Positions 47,198 to 57,947 of a stretch of 64,000 bases of DNA are shown piece after piece. Under the pieces are notes generated by a model, which ran no database searches, was not told the DNA's origin, and saw only the letters and a program-made list of their open reading frames with translations. How positions within the stretch are numbered: position 1 is the stretch's first letter; every line of letters starts with the position of its first letter. The translations under genes were made by a program, and so were the position numbers. The DNA comes from Rosistilla oblonga (GTDB taxonomy: Bacteria; Planctomycetota; Planctomycetia; Pirellulales; Pirellulaceae), in NCBI RefSeq assembly GCF_007751715.1, contig NZ_CP036292.1, positions 5,463,339 through 5,527,338 on the forward strand, in the 5' to 3' direction.

Positions 47198-48817
47198 CTA
47201 CGGAATGAAGATGTCGAAATTGATGAATGGGATCAACACGTTGTCGACATGATAGAAGTCGGCACCCGCACCGCCATCGACAAGGATGGTGCCGAGCAGA
47301 CCGCCGGGGAAGTCGACATCGGTGCGTAGTTCCAGCGTATCGACGCCCGTCAAGAAGAGGACGCGGACCATCGATTTAACTTCGGCGTTCTCCATGAACA
47401 GCATGTCATCGCCGGCGCCGAAATCGATATCGAGCATGTCGATTTCGATCTGGCTGGTGGCACCCATGAACTGAACCGAGTCTTCGCCGTCGCCGAACGT
47501 CAGCATGACCATACCGTCAAAGGTCGATCCGCCCGCGGAATCGCTGACGTTAAACACATCGTCGCCGTCGTCGCCGATAAAGATGATCGACGCGTCGACG
47601 CCCAACGATCCGGTGTCGCGTCCGCCGATCTCGCTGTCCCGAATGTCGGTTTGGCTACCCCAACTGCCCGTTCCATTATTCAGGCTCAAACCATACTGCA
47701 TGGTCGAATTCTGAGACAAGAAGAGATCGAATCCATCGCCATTGGCGATCTCGACAGCATCGCCATACCCACCGTTGACTGGAACAACGGTATCGCGGGC
47801 TTTGGTGTCGGTGCCAATATTGCTATCGACGATGACGGTTTCGGTGTGTCCATCGAAGTTCTCGATGTCCAGATGGCCCAAAACATCAGCCTGATTAAAG
47901 ACAACGATGTCGACAGCCACGCTCAAACTAGTCGGCGTTGCGCCGCCAGCGGTCGGCGGAGCGACGATCAGCCCCGGTGGCAATTGATCGCCATTGACGA
48001 TGTTAATGCCACCGAAGATCGTTGGCCGGGCGAGCGTTCCGGTCGGCAAGAACCCCGTGGTGTCGGGATCGTTCGCCGACGTGAACGATGTCAAACTGCT
48101 GCCGTCACCGTTGACGATGCTGACCACAGGATCCGCAGGCGATCCAGGACCGCCGGGACGGAAGAACTGTTCCGCACCGATCGATGTCGCATCGATGACA
48201 ACGACATCATCGCCATTGCCATTGACAATAAACAGCGTCCCTTCGATCTCGCTGCCGCTGATATCCGTCTTCGTATCACCGTTGTTGTTGTCGATATCAA
48301 CGTTATGACGGATGATCGAACCTTCGATCTGAAGTTCGCTGTACGCGATATCCGTACGCGAAATCAACAAGTCTTCCCCGATATCGACATTCAAGAGGAT
48401 ATTGGTGTCATCGTCGCGATTGGTGATGATCAGATTCTCACCGATCTCGGTCGGGTTGGAGTTGTCACCCAACGTGAAGATGTCATCGCCATTTCCGAGT
48501 TCGACGATGATATCGTCGGTGATCCCGTTGATCGTCAGCGATGCAAAGGTCTGAGCCCCGCCATCAAGCGTCAGCAGAGTGCCGTTTTCGCCCTGCACGA
48601 CAAACTGCCCCGGAACCGCGGTCCCATGAACGGCGATCCGATTGCTCGAAACGTCGCCATCGAGCGTCAGATCGCCGACGACTGTCGTATCGACGTTGAC
48701 AACACCGGCTAGCAGCCGGCGGTCTTCCAAACATTCAGCCCTCAGACGTCGACGTGCCTGCTGTTTTCGACGCAGCGATTGAGCAGGCTTTTTCGACTTT
48801 CGAAATAGCGACAACAT
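47198..48817 (-). CDS. LEPR-XLL-type secreted protein, beta-rich, unknown function
   Basis: A 539-residue protein. A basic N-terminus (SLRRKQQARRRLRAECLEDRRLLAG) carries the LEPR-XLL signature at about residues 30-38. The rest is rich in Gly, Asp, Asn and short phrases such as GNGDDIFTLG, NGDGDDVVVIDA and DFGAGDDMLFM, resembling the repeating beta-roll style of calcium-binding or bulb-type surface proteins. No catalytic motif is visible. It has its own terminator and lies between the giant gene and a divergent LEPR-XLL gene. Confidence 0.8.
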   Translation of the reverse strand: MLSLFRKSKKPAQSLRRKQQARRRLRAECLEDRRLLAGVVNVDTTVVGDLTLDGDVSSNRIAVHGTAVPGQFVVQGENGTLLTLDGGAQTFASLTINGITDDIIVELGNGDDIFTLGDNSNPTEIGENLIITNRDDDTNILLNVDIGEDLLISRTDIAYSELQIEGSIIRHNVDIDNNNGDTKTDISGSEIEGTLFIVNGNGDDVVVIDATSIGAEQFFRPGGPGSPADPVVSIVNGDGSSLTSFTSANDPDTTGFLPTGTLARPTIFGGINIVNGDQLPPGLIVAPPTAGGATPTSLSVAVDIVVFNQADVLGHLDIENFDGHTETVIVDSNIGTDTKARDTVVPVNGGYGDAVEIANGDGFDLFLSQNSTMQYGLSLNNGTGSWGSQTDIRDSEIGGRDTGSLGVDASIIFIGDDGDDVFNVSDSAGGSTFDGMVMLTFGDGEDSVQFMGATSQIEIDMLDIDFGAGDDMLFMENAEVKSMVRVLFLTGVDTLELRTDVDFPGGLLGTILVDGGAGADFYHVDNVLIPFINFDIFIP

Positions 48818-49333
48818 TCAAGATCTCCCCGTAAGTAGCACTCGATGGCAACTTGGAAAATGAGAAAGAGACATGCCATCCCTGGCCGCACGCAATCAAC
48901 TTAGATCGGGTGCCGCAACGACCGCGCCTAATTTTGGCGATTGAAAGGATTCTTCCAATGCCACCGTTTGACAGGTTCGTGCCACTTATCTCACTTATAC
49001 TCACGGCGCCGATTACCGACAAGCAAATCGTTTTCGAATGCACAAATCTTTACCTAAGTATTTGATATCGAGGTGGCACAGATTAAGTGTCCGGTAAACT
49101 CGCGGTCATCGCGAGGCTCTCGCCAATCGGCAAAGTCTGCCGTTTCGTGCTCGCATCCGAACAATTCCTTCGGCGAACACAATTTTCCGATCTAGAACGG
49201 GCCGCAAGCGCGGAATATAGTAGATCCAACGATTGCACCGCATCTCCAGGCGGTAACACGTTGGGCCAACCGGGGCGTTGGCACGGTGCAATCATCACGG
49301 CAGGGAGCCCAGGCAAGGTCAGGAGCTTCAGGC
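48818..49333. other. Divergent promoter region between two LEPR-XLL genes
   Basis: About 515 bp with no supportable gene. It should contain promoters for the gene pointing left from 48817 and the gene pointing right from 49334. A TTGACA occurs at about 48967 and a TATACT 22 bp further, a spacing too wide to call. AGGAG at 49321-49325 is the probable ribosome site of the right-hand gene. Confidence 0.45.
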
Positions 49334-52300
49334 GTGTTTGGTTCTCATCTTTTTCGTTCCCATTCCAAAAACGTTGCTGCGGGGCAGAGCGAACCGTCGC
49401 AGCGGAGTTCGCGTCTGGAACGCAAACGCGATACAAAGCGACGTCGACGCAACCGCTTGGGACGGCAGATCGAACGACTCGAAACGCGCCAATTGTTAGC
49501 TGCCGATATCGGCGTCGCCTACGGTGGAGTCGCCGACGCCTCGATCAGCGAAACCAACAGCGGGCTGATCCTCGCCCTGGACACGTCCGCACCGATCGCT
49601 GCACCGCTCCACAACGACAACCTGACTAACGACAGCGGTATCAATGGAGCCGCGTTTACCGCCGACGGACGCCTGTTTGTCGCGATCAACGATGCCGCCG
49701 GTGGCACTTCGGCGTTGCAACGGATCGATCCACGGTCGGGTACCGCGATCGGAGCGCCGATCGATCTGGCGATTCGCATCGACGACATGGCGACCGATCT
49801 GGCAAGCGACACGATTTATGCACTGGGCAGCAGCGGCGGAGCGATCGCCAGTCAGATGTCGCTGTACACGGTCGACATTTCCAACGGATCGATCACGCTT
49901 GCTGGACACGTGGATGCTTCGATGCCCGGTGGACTAGCGATCGACGCGTCGGGCAAAGCCTTTGTTACCGCACGAAACGCAACGACGGAAGCGGCTCTTC
50001 TGCTGGAGATCGATCCAGGCGACGGCAGCATTCTGACGTCGACAGCTCTCGGCGGTGCCGCTCAGTTTTCTGGTAACTTCGCCGGCCTGGGCTATCGCGA
50101 CGATGGTGTTCTGGTCGGCAGTGATGCAGCCAATGGAAAGCTGTTCCAAATCGATTCGGCCAGTGGAGCGATGTCGCTTGTTCCCCTGCAAGATCCCATC
50201 CACGGCGTCTTGGGCGATCTCGCATTTTCGCCGCAGCAACGTGTAACCGATCAGATCTATAGTGAAAACTTTAGTCTCGGCGATGGTGATTTCACGATCG
50301 ACAACACCGGCGGTACGATCAACGGACTGTGGCACCGTTCCCCCGGTCGACGCTTCGATGGATTGTTGAACCACACGCCGATCCAATCGTTCTACTATGG
50401 AGCGTTTGAAACCGCGTTCGGTGAGGGGCACTATGTTTTGACCGAGTCGCACCGCGGCACGATCACATCACCGTTGATCTCGCTTCCCGATAAAGGGACG
50501 ACGATCGTCAGCTTCTCGTATCTGTTGGACACTCGTCCCGAATTGGACACCGATTTTGTTAGCGTTTCGATTCTCGTCGATGGTGTGGCGACGCAGATCC
50601 TGTCGCGACAAGATGGTTCGTTGCCGCAGACGACGGTCCATCAATGGTTGTCTGCAACCCATGACATCAGCCAGTTCAACGGCCAAGAGATTCAGATCCA
50701 GTTTCTATTCGACACGGGTGAAATTCCTCGGATCGATCCCGAGGGTTGGTACGTCGACGATATCGAGATCATCAACACGCCGCCTCCTGCGATCTCCGGC
50801 TACAAATGGAACGACCTGAACGCCGATGGCATCTGGGACGATGACGAACCGGGGCTCAACGGTTGGCAGATCTATCTCGATGCCAACGCCAACGGTCGCT
50901 ACGACGTGGGCACGGAAAAGCTGTTCGAAACCCGCAACGACGGCACGCATGATGGCGCCTATTGGTTCGACGACTTGGATGCGGGAACCTACATCGTTCG
51001 TGAGCTTGTGCCCGAGGGATGGAAGCAGAGTTACGCAGGTGCCGCGGCAGACTTCCAGCACGTGGTGACAATCGATCCGGCGGCTGGAATTTGTGTCAAC
51101 GGCATGTTTGGCGAAGAGCAGCTTCCCAACTTTGGCAACTACCAGGCCGACATCTCGGGCTACAAATGGCACGACGTCAATTTTGACGGTGTCTGGGACG
51201 CTGGCGAACTCGGGCTCAACGGTTGGGAAATCTATCTCGATCTCAATAACGACGGAGATTTTGATCAGGGCGTCGACCAAAAAACGACAACGGCGTTTGA
51301 TGGAACCCATGATGGCGCGTACAGCTTCACCGGCTTGGCTGCGGGAACCTATACCGTTCGCGAAATTGTCCCCGAGGGTTGGAAGCAGAGCTACCCCGGT
51401 GCGGCATCCAATTTCCAACACGTCGTCACGATCGATCCGCCCAATGGACTGCGACACATTAGTCGTTTTGAAGTGACCGAGTCGGCGAACTTCGGAAATT
51501 GGCGACCACAGGTGATCGGATACAAGTGGGATGACATCGATGGCGATGGCGTCTGGGACGACAACGAACCAGGACTCAACGACTGGATCATCTACGTCGA
51601 TCACAACAACGACGGTTTGCTGGACGCCGATGAACCACGGTTCACAACGCAGAACGATGGCGAACATGATGGCGCGTTCTGGTTCGATGGACTGGCGGTC
51701 GGCCAGCACACGTTGCGCGAGGTGCTGCCGCCCGATTCGTTGCAAACCTATCCCGGCGCCGCGACCGATTGGGGCCATGAGATTACGATCTCGTCGGATC
51801 CGAACGCACAGATCGTCGGCCGTTTTGGTGAAGAAGAAGTTCCCAATTTTGGCAATAGCCAGATCGACATCTTGGGGCATAAGTGGAACGACGTCGATGG
51901 CGATGGCGATTGGGACGATGATGAATCGGGACTCAACGGCTGGACGATTTATCTGGACCTCAATAACGACGGCGATTTCGATGCCGGCGGTCCGACCCCC
52001 GAACCAAGCTTTGTGACGACGAACTATCGCGGCCAGGATGGCGTCTATTATTTCAGCGGACTTGAGCCGGGCGAATACACGGTGCGCGAACTGGATCGCG
52101 ACGGCTGGCAACAGACCTATCCCGAGCCAATCGATTCGGTAGCCCCAGGACATGTGGTCACGATCGATCCGCCCGCGGGCATCCGCGTGATCAGCGATGC
52201 GGGTGTTGCAGCGGTCGCCAATTTTGGCAACACCCAGGTCGCTGATCTAAAGATCACGAAAACCGCGTTGGAGACGATGGTCACCGAAGGGGACTTTGTG

Positions 52301-54421
52301 ATCTTCGAAGTCACCGCGGAGAACGTGGTTCCCGAAGGGGCTAACCCCGACGATTACGCGACGGCGTCCGGAATTGTGGTGACCGATCGATTGCCCGATG
52401 GGCTCGAGCCAGTCCGCGATAGCACTGGCGCGATCGTTCAGCCATCGACAAGCATTGGCAACGCGGCGGTCTCTGCCGTTGCCGGAGTCGCGACGATCAC
52501 CTGGAGCGGCTTCGAGCTCGCCCCTGGCGAATCCGCGACGATGCAATTTGCTGTTCGGGTGAAAAGCGACGTCGGATCGACACAAATCGAAAACATCGCC
52601 ACGGGCACTTCGGATCAGCGCGATCCCGATCCAACAAACAACGACGACACCAACCCAGACGGCAAAGCAACGCTAGATGTCGCCGCACTGGTCCAGTTCA
52701 TTTTGCCGATCGGAACGCTACGCGAGGGCAATTTTGAATTTATCGCCCCCCAAGCCACCACCGGTCCGATCATCAGTGGATTCAAATGGAACGACGTCGA
52801 CGCGGATGGGATCTGGGACACTGCCGAACCCGCGTTGCCAGGGTTTGCGTTTCTACTTGAAAAAATCAGCAATGGAACCATCGATCCAAGTTTTGCCGTT
52901 GCAGTCGCGGTGACCGATTCCGAAGGAAAGTTCACGTTCACGCTCGATGGAGACGGAAACCCGTTGAGCGATGGAACTTATCGCATCCGGGAATCGTTGG
53001 CTGTTGGCGCCGCAACCATTGTTCACTACACCAACACGGTGATCGAGGGAAGTGATTTTCAAGAAGTCACCGTTGAGAATGGTGGTTCGGTTATCGGCAT
53101 CGTATCTTCGGACGATGCTCCGAATTTTGGCAGCTACCAATATGTGCCTTACCTGCGTCCTTCCGATGACCTACCGGGGCATCTCGCGGTCTGGGAATCA
53201 GAGCTTCAACGGGACGCTGTCGACCAAGTTCTAGCACAAGCCGACTTGTTGGACACGACGATTGATACGCTTCGACCATGGCAAGCATTTACGGTGAAGA
53301 ATACCTCTGCCGGTACAGTGACCATCGATGGTGTGCGGTTCGATGGAAATGGCAATGGGCAAGCCAGCGATTATGTCACGGTCATGTTGATCGATGATGC
53401 TGGAAACTTAACGACGCCAGACTTCGCGACAGGCGTTCCAATCCCTGCGGGCGACTCTGTCGCGTTCATGGCAATGTACGATCCGGCGGTTCGATCGACC
53501 AACGGAAGCCAAACGTTTTCACAAAGCCCCGAATGGAGTGGCGAGACCCACACAGCCGCGCACACGTTTTCTGCAACCGACACCTTGGTCTTAACGACAG
53601 CCGGTGACACGCCAGACTACCGCATTCGCTTGGTGGGCGGATCGACCTTCGATGGCGATATCTTCCATTCGGGATCCGTGAACTTTGATGACTATGAACG
53701 TTATCGCACGCTTGTCGGAGCGAATAACGAGGTAATATCGGCTGACGATGAACGTTTCGACTTTACAAGCGACATCAACACCCATTGCCCCAACGGTGCC
53801 GACGAAACCATCGGAACTTGCACTTGGGCTCTCAGACCTGATCCATCGAGGACGATCGGTATGGAGAATCCGCTGCGGGAAATTGGACTGGGTGATTTTG
53901 GGCCGCTCAATTGGGAGCAAAATTTTGTGCGTCCCGTCTGGATCGATTTAGATTCAGGTACATCCAGCGACAGCATGGGGACGGGGCACCAAAGCGTTTA
54001 CACCGGCGGACAGCTATTGGTCGCTTCGTCTGAAGCGTTCATTGGCGCTGACGACAACCTGATTTTGGAGTCGATGAGGATCTCCCTCGAGGATGCTCTC
54101 TCCGCTGACGAAATCATGCTGAACGGCTCGTTGGATGTGGCGGGACGGGAACTGAAGGTGACAATCACCGACGGCAAGATCATCGAAATTGAATCTCTTG
54201 GAAACGATCAGAACTTCTTGGTGAGAGATGCCCTATCCGCCCTCCAAGCACTCGAATTTTCAACGAGCGGTTTGGCTGTCCTTCGAGACGTGCGCGTCCA
54301 TGTGGAGATCGTAGTTGCCGAGGTAACGGCCGGAAATGTCAGTCAGCAGTTTGCCGTCACCAATCAAGCGGGCAGGACATCGTCGACCGATGCAACGATC
54401 CTCATCGTTCCCACCATCTGA
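49334..54421 (+). CDS. Large LEPR-XLL-type surface protein with SdrD-B-like and DUF11-like modules
   Basis: About 1695 residues. The frame opens at GTG 49286, but GTG 49334 has AGGAG 8 bp upstream and is preferred. A basic stretch leads to LETRQLLAAD (49-58). Residues about 70-300 form a repeat-like, possibly propeller, region. Then come five SdrD-B-like modules beginning near 485, 606, 726, 845 and 1147, each reading like GYKWNDxxxDGxWDxxEPGLNGW...AGTYxVRE. A DUF11-like domain lies between the fourth and fifth (about 969-1115), and a dockerin-like FDGDIFHSGSVNFDDYERY occurs near 1435. SdrD-B modules bind calcium and act as stiff stalks. Attachment or biofilm matrix is the likely role. Confidence 0.85.
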   Translation: MFGSHLFRSHSKNVAAGQSEPSQRSSRLERKRDTKRRRRNRLGRQIERLETRQLLAADIGVAYGGVADASISETNSGLILALDTSAPIAAPLHNDNLTNDSGINGAAFTADGRLFVAINDAAGGTSALQRIDPRSGTAIGAPIDLAIRIDDMATDLASDTIYALGSSGGAIASQMSLYTVDISNGSITLAGHVDASMPGGLAIDASGKAFVTARNATTEAALLLEIDPGDGSILTSTALGGAAQFSGNFAGLGYRDDGVLVGSDAANGKLFQIDSASGAMSLVPLQDPIHGVLGDLAFSPQQRVTDQIYSENFSLGDGDFTIDNTGGTINGLWHRSPGRRFDGLLNHTPIQSFYYGAFETAFGEGHYVLTESHRGTITSPLISLPDKGTTIVSFSYLLDTRPELDTDFVSVSILVDGVATQILSRQDGSLPQTTVHQWLSATHDISQFNGQEIQIQFLFDTGEIPRIDPEGWYVDDIEIINTPPPAISGYKWNDLNADGIWDDDEPGLNGWQIYLDANANGRYDVGTEKLFETRNDGTHDGAYWFDDLDAGTYIVRELVPEGWKQSYAGAAADFQHVVTIDPAAGICVNGMFGEEQLPNFGNYQADISGYKWHDVNFDGVWDAGELGLNGWEIYLDLNNDGDFDQGVDQKTTTAFDGTHDGAYSFTGLAAGTYTVREIVPEGWKQSYPGAASNFQHVVTIDPPNGLRHISRFEVTESANFGNWRPQVIGYKWDDIDGDGVWDDNEPGLNDWIIYVDHNNDGLLDADEPRFTTQNDGEHDGAFWFDGLAVGQHTLREVLPPDSLQTYPGAATDWGHEITISSDPNAQIVGRFGEEEVPNFGNSQIDILGHKWNDVDGDGDWDDDESGLNGWTIYLDLNNDGDFDAGGPTPEPSFVTTNYRGQDGVYYFSGLEPGEYTVRELDRDGWQQTYPEPIDSVAPGHVVTIDPPAGIRVISDAGVAAVANFGNTQVADLKITKTALETMVTEGDFVIFEVTAENVVPEGANPDDYATASGIVVTDRLPDGLEPVRDSTGAIVQPSTSIGNAAVSAVAGVATITWSGFELAPGESATMQFAVRVKSDVGSTQIENIATGTSDQRDPDPTNNDDTNPDGKATLDVAALVQFILPIGTLREGNFEFIAPQATTGPIISGFKWNDVDADGIWDTAEPALPGFAFLLEKISNGTIDPSFAVAVAVTDSEGKFTFTLDGDGNPLSDGTYRIRESLAVGAATIVHYTNTVIEGSDFQEVTVENGGSVIGIVSSDDAPNFGSYQYVPYLRPSDDLPGHLAVWESELQRDAVDQVLAQADLLDTTIDTLRPWQAFTVKNTSAGTVTIDGVRFDGNGNGQASDYVTVMLIDDAGNLTTPDFATGVPIPAGDSVAFMAMYDPAVRSTNGSQTFSQSPEWSGETHTAAHTFSATDTLVLTTAGDTPDYRIRLVGGSTFDGDIFHSGSVNFDDYERYRTLVGANNEVISADDERFDFTSDINTHCPNGADETIGTCTWALRPDPSRTIGMENPLREIGLGDFGPLNWEQNFVRPVWIDLDSGTSSDSMGTGHQSVYTGGQLLVASSEAFIGADDNLILESMRISLEDALSADEIMLNGSLDVAGRELKVTITDGKIIEIESLGNDQNFLVRDALSALQALEFSTSGLAVLRDVRVHVEIVVAEVTAGNVSQQFAVTNQAGRTSSTDATILIVPTI

Positions 54422-54642
54422 GAACGCCAAACCGTCCATTGGTCATTGCAAGCATTCACGCGTTGCGTGCGGCAATCCGCATCGCAAATAGAAATGCACA
54501 ATTTCCGAAGATTTGCTAAAGTCTCGGGATTGACCTGCACTCAAAGAATATCCGACAGTTCGCTGCGACGGGAGTTCTCGCGTGTTCGTTCCAAGGATGG
54601 AATCGATCTGGAACTCTTGAGGTGTCACAGGATGACGATCAG

Positions 54643-56532
54643 ATGCGCAGACCGAACGGAATTCGAAAGCGACATAGCTCACTGACATTCGAGTCACTGG
54701 AAGCGCGGCGTCAGTTGGCGTTTGTTGCCTTTGAAATGCAGGTTCTCGAAGACATCGACGGAGTTCCTGGTGCTGTTTTGGAGCGTCCATTGGATGCGGG
54801 AGAAACCTTCTTTTTGGCAATTGATGCCATCGAAACCGCTCCTCACTACGATGGGTTTGCTGGCATCGCGTTGGATGTTCGCTGGGATTCGGAAAACATT
54901 AAAACTCTTGAAACGATGGACACGTTGACCGACACCGTGTCGGATGCTTTGACCTTGTTCCGAAACGGGTTTATCGAAGCGGAACGTGGCCGAATTACCA
55001 ACCTCGCTGGTGCCAATCCAAATTACGGTGGATTCGGTGATGGTGAGCTGGCGAGATTTGCGACGATCCACTTTGAGGCGATTGCGGCAACGGAAGCAAC
55101 GAGCTTTACTCTTGAGGAAGGCGTCTCGCAAACAGCTGCGTACCACGGTGCAGGGTTGCGGCACGAAGATTTTGATTTCGACGTGGAAACGTTGTCGATC
55201 GTAGCGTCTTCGGCAGACGTCGACCTGGACAACGGCGGCGAACCGGAATTGCCGCCAGCCGAAATTGTTCCACCATCGGAGCCGTCGCCTTCACTTCCGC
55301 CAACGATTGACCCTACCGACGAGATAACGTTCCCGACCACTGATGAGTCGAACACGACGGATGATGTTGCAGCGTCAACGGATGCCAACTCGGATGTCAC
55401 GCTGTCGCTAGTCTCCGACGCGACCGGAGAGGTGCAGATTGGTGATTTGATCACGATCGACGTCCAGGTTTCGGAATCCGATCCCGATGCCCATGGCGTC
55501 GGTGGAATTTCGATCGATGTCGACTGGGATCCTAGTGAGTTGCAGTTGGTGAATTCGGGTTCGATTACCGACGCGATCACCGAAAACTTTCCTGGCTTTC
55601 AGGGCGGAAGCGTCGACACGGTGGCTGGGTTTATCGATGAACTGACCGGTGCGTCGTTTGAATCGGCGGGGATCGGGCGGGCGATCGGCGATGGAGTCGC
55701 CGAGACGTTTGTCACGTTGACTTTTGTAGCTCTTAAGCCCACCGACGGTTCTGCGGTTACTGTCTCCTTGGGAGATGGCGGCGTCGGTCTGGTCGGCGAC
55801 ACCTCGGGCGCACCGATCGATGTCGCAGATGCCGAAACAAATGTAGAAATCGCCACCGCCGCATTGCCTCCGTTGATTCAAATTTCCACTTCGGGAACCG
55901 ATGGCGGTTTGGAGTTTGTTGCGCCGGCGAACAACGGCGTTCAATCGACGCTGCTGCGTCCTGGAAGCGTCGATTCCTTGCAGTACATCGAGATTGCCAA
56001 CGTCGGTGAAACGATCCTGGAAGTCTATGAGCTCCAGTTTGGAGTCGCGGGACTATCGATCGCCGCAAGCGACTTGGCATTGGCAGATGGTTTCACTGTA
56101 GCACCGGGCCAGTCGCAACGGATCGCCGTCCAGTTCACCGCAACAGAGGCGGGAAGCGTTAACGAATCCGAAGGGATTGTTGTCGTTAGCAACGCCGGCA
56201 ATCGCGGCCGGTATGCGATCAGCACAACCGCCGAAACCACTTTCGCAGCCGATTTGAATCTCGATGGCCGCGTGAATATCGCCGACGTCGTACTGCTGGA
56301 CAGCGTGTTTGGACAAACCCGCGGCGACGGAATGTACAGTGAAAGCCACGACCCAAACCTCGATGGCAGCATCGACTTGGGAGACTTTGGGCTGTTGAAC
56401 GCTCAGTTCGGAATGCAGCAGAGTAGCGAATCATTTGCCGTCGACTTCGACGACGAGGACGACGATCCATTCGATTCGACACTCGATCTTCTCGCCTTGG
56501 ACGCGCTAGCCAACACGAATGGCGTCAGCTGA
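54643..56532 (+). CDS. LEPR-XLL-like secreted protein with cohesin-like and dockerin-like domains
   Basis: A 629-residue protein from ATG 54643 (GTG 54622 possible; CAGGA at 54628-54632 favours the ATG). The N-terminal signature is altered: LEARRQLAF (19-27) instead of the usual LE-x-R-x-LLA. Two cohesin-like beta domains follow (DAGETFFLAIDA...FAGIALDVRWD and QIGDLITIDVQV...GGISIDVDWD), separated by a Pro/Ser/Thr-rich acidic linker (about 195-245). A dockerin type I-like pair of calcium loops is at about 535 (DLNLDGRVNIADVVLLD, DPNLDGSIDLGDFGLL). Cohesin plus dockerin on one protein suggests self-assembly or docking to the neighbouring surface proteins. Confidence 0.82.
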   Translation: MRRPNGIRKRHSSLTFESLEARRQLAFVAFEMQVLEDIDGVPGAVLERPLDAGETFFLAIDAIETAPHYDGFAGIALDVRWDSENIKTLETMDTLTDTVSDALTLFRNGFIEAERGRITNLAGANPNYGGFGDGELARFATIHFEAIAATEATSFTLEEGVSQTAAYHGAGLRHEDFDFDVETLSIVASSADVDLDNGGEPELPPAEIVPPSEPSPSLPPTIDPTDEITFPTTDESNTTDDVAASTDANSDVTLSLVSDATGEVQIGDLITIDVQVSESDPDAHGVGGISIDVDWDPSELQLVNSGSITDAITENFPGFQGGSVDTVAGFIDELTGASFESAGIGRAIGDGVAETFVTLTFVALKPTDGSAVTVSLGDGGVGLVGDTSGAPIDVADAETNVEIATAALPPLIQISTSGTDGGLEFVAPANNGVQSTLLRPGSVDSLQYIEIANVGETILEVYELQFGVAGLSIAASDLALADGFTVAPGQSQRIAVQFTATEAGSVNESEGIVVVSNAGNRGRYAISTTAETTFAADLNLDGRVNIADVVLLDSVFGQTRGDGMYSESHDPNLDGSIDLGDFGLLNAQFGMQQSSESFAVDFDDEDDDPFDSTLDLLALDALANTNGVS

Positions 56533-56747
56533 AACACCGCGTCCCTCGTGGCGACTTAGGGGCAGAGAACGCGTTGTTGGCGTGAACGGAATGCCAAACA
56601 AACGCTCCTGGCGTTCCGAAGTTGTCGAAATGTGACGCGACGAACCGTTGGTGATATTGTCAAAGCGGGGTTTCCAAGAGAGTATGGTGAACCGACGAAT
56701 TGTCGTCTTTTCCCACCTCCCTTCCTCGCAAGAAAAAGTCCTTCCCG

Positions 56748-57839
56748 ATGCGAACGATGATCGATGGCCACCTCGACTTGGCCTGGAACGCTACTTCTTT
56801 TGATCGCGATCTACGACTCTCCCTCGATGAGATCCGGACGCGTGAGCAGTCGATGACCGATCTGAAGTCGCGAACGCGCGGCACCACCTGCTTTCCCGAA
56901 CTCCAAGCCAGCAAGATCCAAGTCTGTATCGCAACCCTGCTGGCTCGCAGCGGGCCCGCGACCGATCGGCAAACAGGATATGCGCGGACCGATCTCGATT
57001 TTGCGCATCACATCGGCGCCTATGCCGCCGCGCATGCGCAACTGGCTTGTTATCAATTGTGGGAACAACAGGGAGCGATCCGATGGATCCGGACGCTGAC
57101 GGACCTGGAGGATCATTGGAGCAAGTGCAACGGTGAATCCGAACCGCCGCTGGGAATGATCTTATCGATGGAAGGTGCCGATCCGATTTCGGATCCCGAT
57201 GAACTGCCCTACTGGTTTGGCGCTGGCCTGCGGGCGATCGGATTGTCTCACTATGGACACGGCCAATATGCGGCGGGAACTGCTGTCGAAGGTGGACTGA
57301 CCGAAAAGGGAGAACAGCTGTTAGACGCGATGGCGAAACTCGGCATGGGGTTGGATGTAACACATCTGGCCGATCGTGCGATGGAACAAGCCTTCGATCG
57401 ATTCACAGGAGTCCTGTGGGCGAGTCATCATAATTCGCGAACGTTGGTTCCCGGACAGCGTCAATTGTCGGATCAACAGATGAAAAGCGTCATCGAGCAC
57501 GACGGAGTGGTCGGCGTGGCGTTTGATGCTTGGATGATGTACCCCGGTTGGGCGCGTGGTGAAACCGATCCCAACGTTGTGAGTATTGAAGCTGCGGCCG
57601 ACCACATCGATTATGTATGTCAGATGGCAGGCAGTACAAAACATAGCGCGATCGGCAGCGATCTGGACGGCGGATTTGGAACCGAACAGACTCCTGGCGA
57701 TTTGAATTCCATCGTCGACATGCAGCAGTTGGATGGAATCCTCTCGCGCCGTGGCTACAGCGATGATGATCTCAACGCAATTTTCCACGGCAATTGGATG
57801 CGAACCTTCCGGAAGTTGTTTGGCGGTTGCGCCCAATAG
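56748..57839 (+). CDS. Membrane dipeptidase-like (peptidase M19)
   Basis: A 363-residue zinc-dependent amidohydrolase-fold dipeptidase. ATG 56748 is chosen, since residues before it are not family-like; ATG 56757 is also possible. Zinc and active-site residues are HLD (His8, Asp10), SMEGAD (Glu), DVTHLAD (His) and ASHHNSR (His), with GSDLDGG near the end. It lacks a signal peptide. Family members cleave dipeptides, including D-residues, so peptidoglycan or peptide turnover is possible. It stands alone, with a hairpin terminator downstream at 57909. Confidence 0.9.
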   Translation: MRTMIDGHLDLAWNATSFDRDLRLSLDEIRTREQSMTDLKSRTRGTTCFPELQASKIQVCIATLLARSGPATDRQTGYARTDLDFAHHIGAYAAAHAQLACYQLWEQQGAIRWIRTLTDLEDHWSKCNGESEPPLGMILSMEGADPISDPDELPYWFGAGLRAIGLSHYGHGQYAAGTAVEGGLTEKGEQLLDAMAKLGMGLDVTHLADRAMEQAFDRFTGVLWASHHNSRTLVPGQRQLSDQQMKSVIEHDGVVGVAFDAWMMYPGWARGETDPNVVSIEAAADHIDYVCQMAGSTKHSAIGSDLDGGFGTEQTPGDLNSIVDMQQLDGILSRRGYSDDDLNAIFHGNWMRTFRKLFGGCAQ

Positions 57840-57908
57840 TGTCGGTGGCTCGATTCGCGATTAGCTTCCGTGAATCTCCACAGCGTGGCGACGCATCTTC
57901 ATCATGTT

Positions 57909-57947
57909 GCTCCGGCCATCGATCGTTCGATCGGCCGGAGCTTTCTC
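57909..57947 (+). terminator. Hairpin terminator after the dipeptidase gene
   Basis: GCTCCGGCC (57909-57917) pairs with GGCCGGAGC (57933-57941), with an inner GATC/GATC pairing and a 3-nt bulge. TTTCTCTCT follows directly. Confidence 0.7.

Noticed and set aside
48967-49000. TTGACA plus TATACT as a promoter
   Set aside because: The spacing of 22 bp is too wide for a sigma-70 type promoter.
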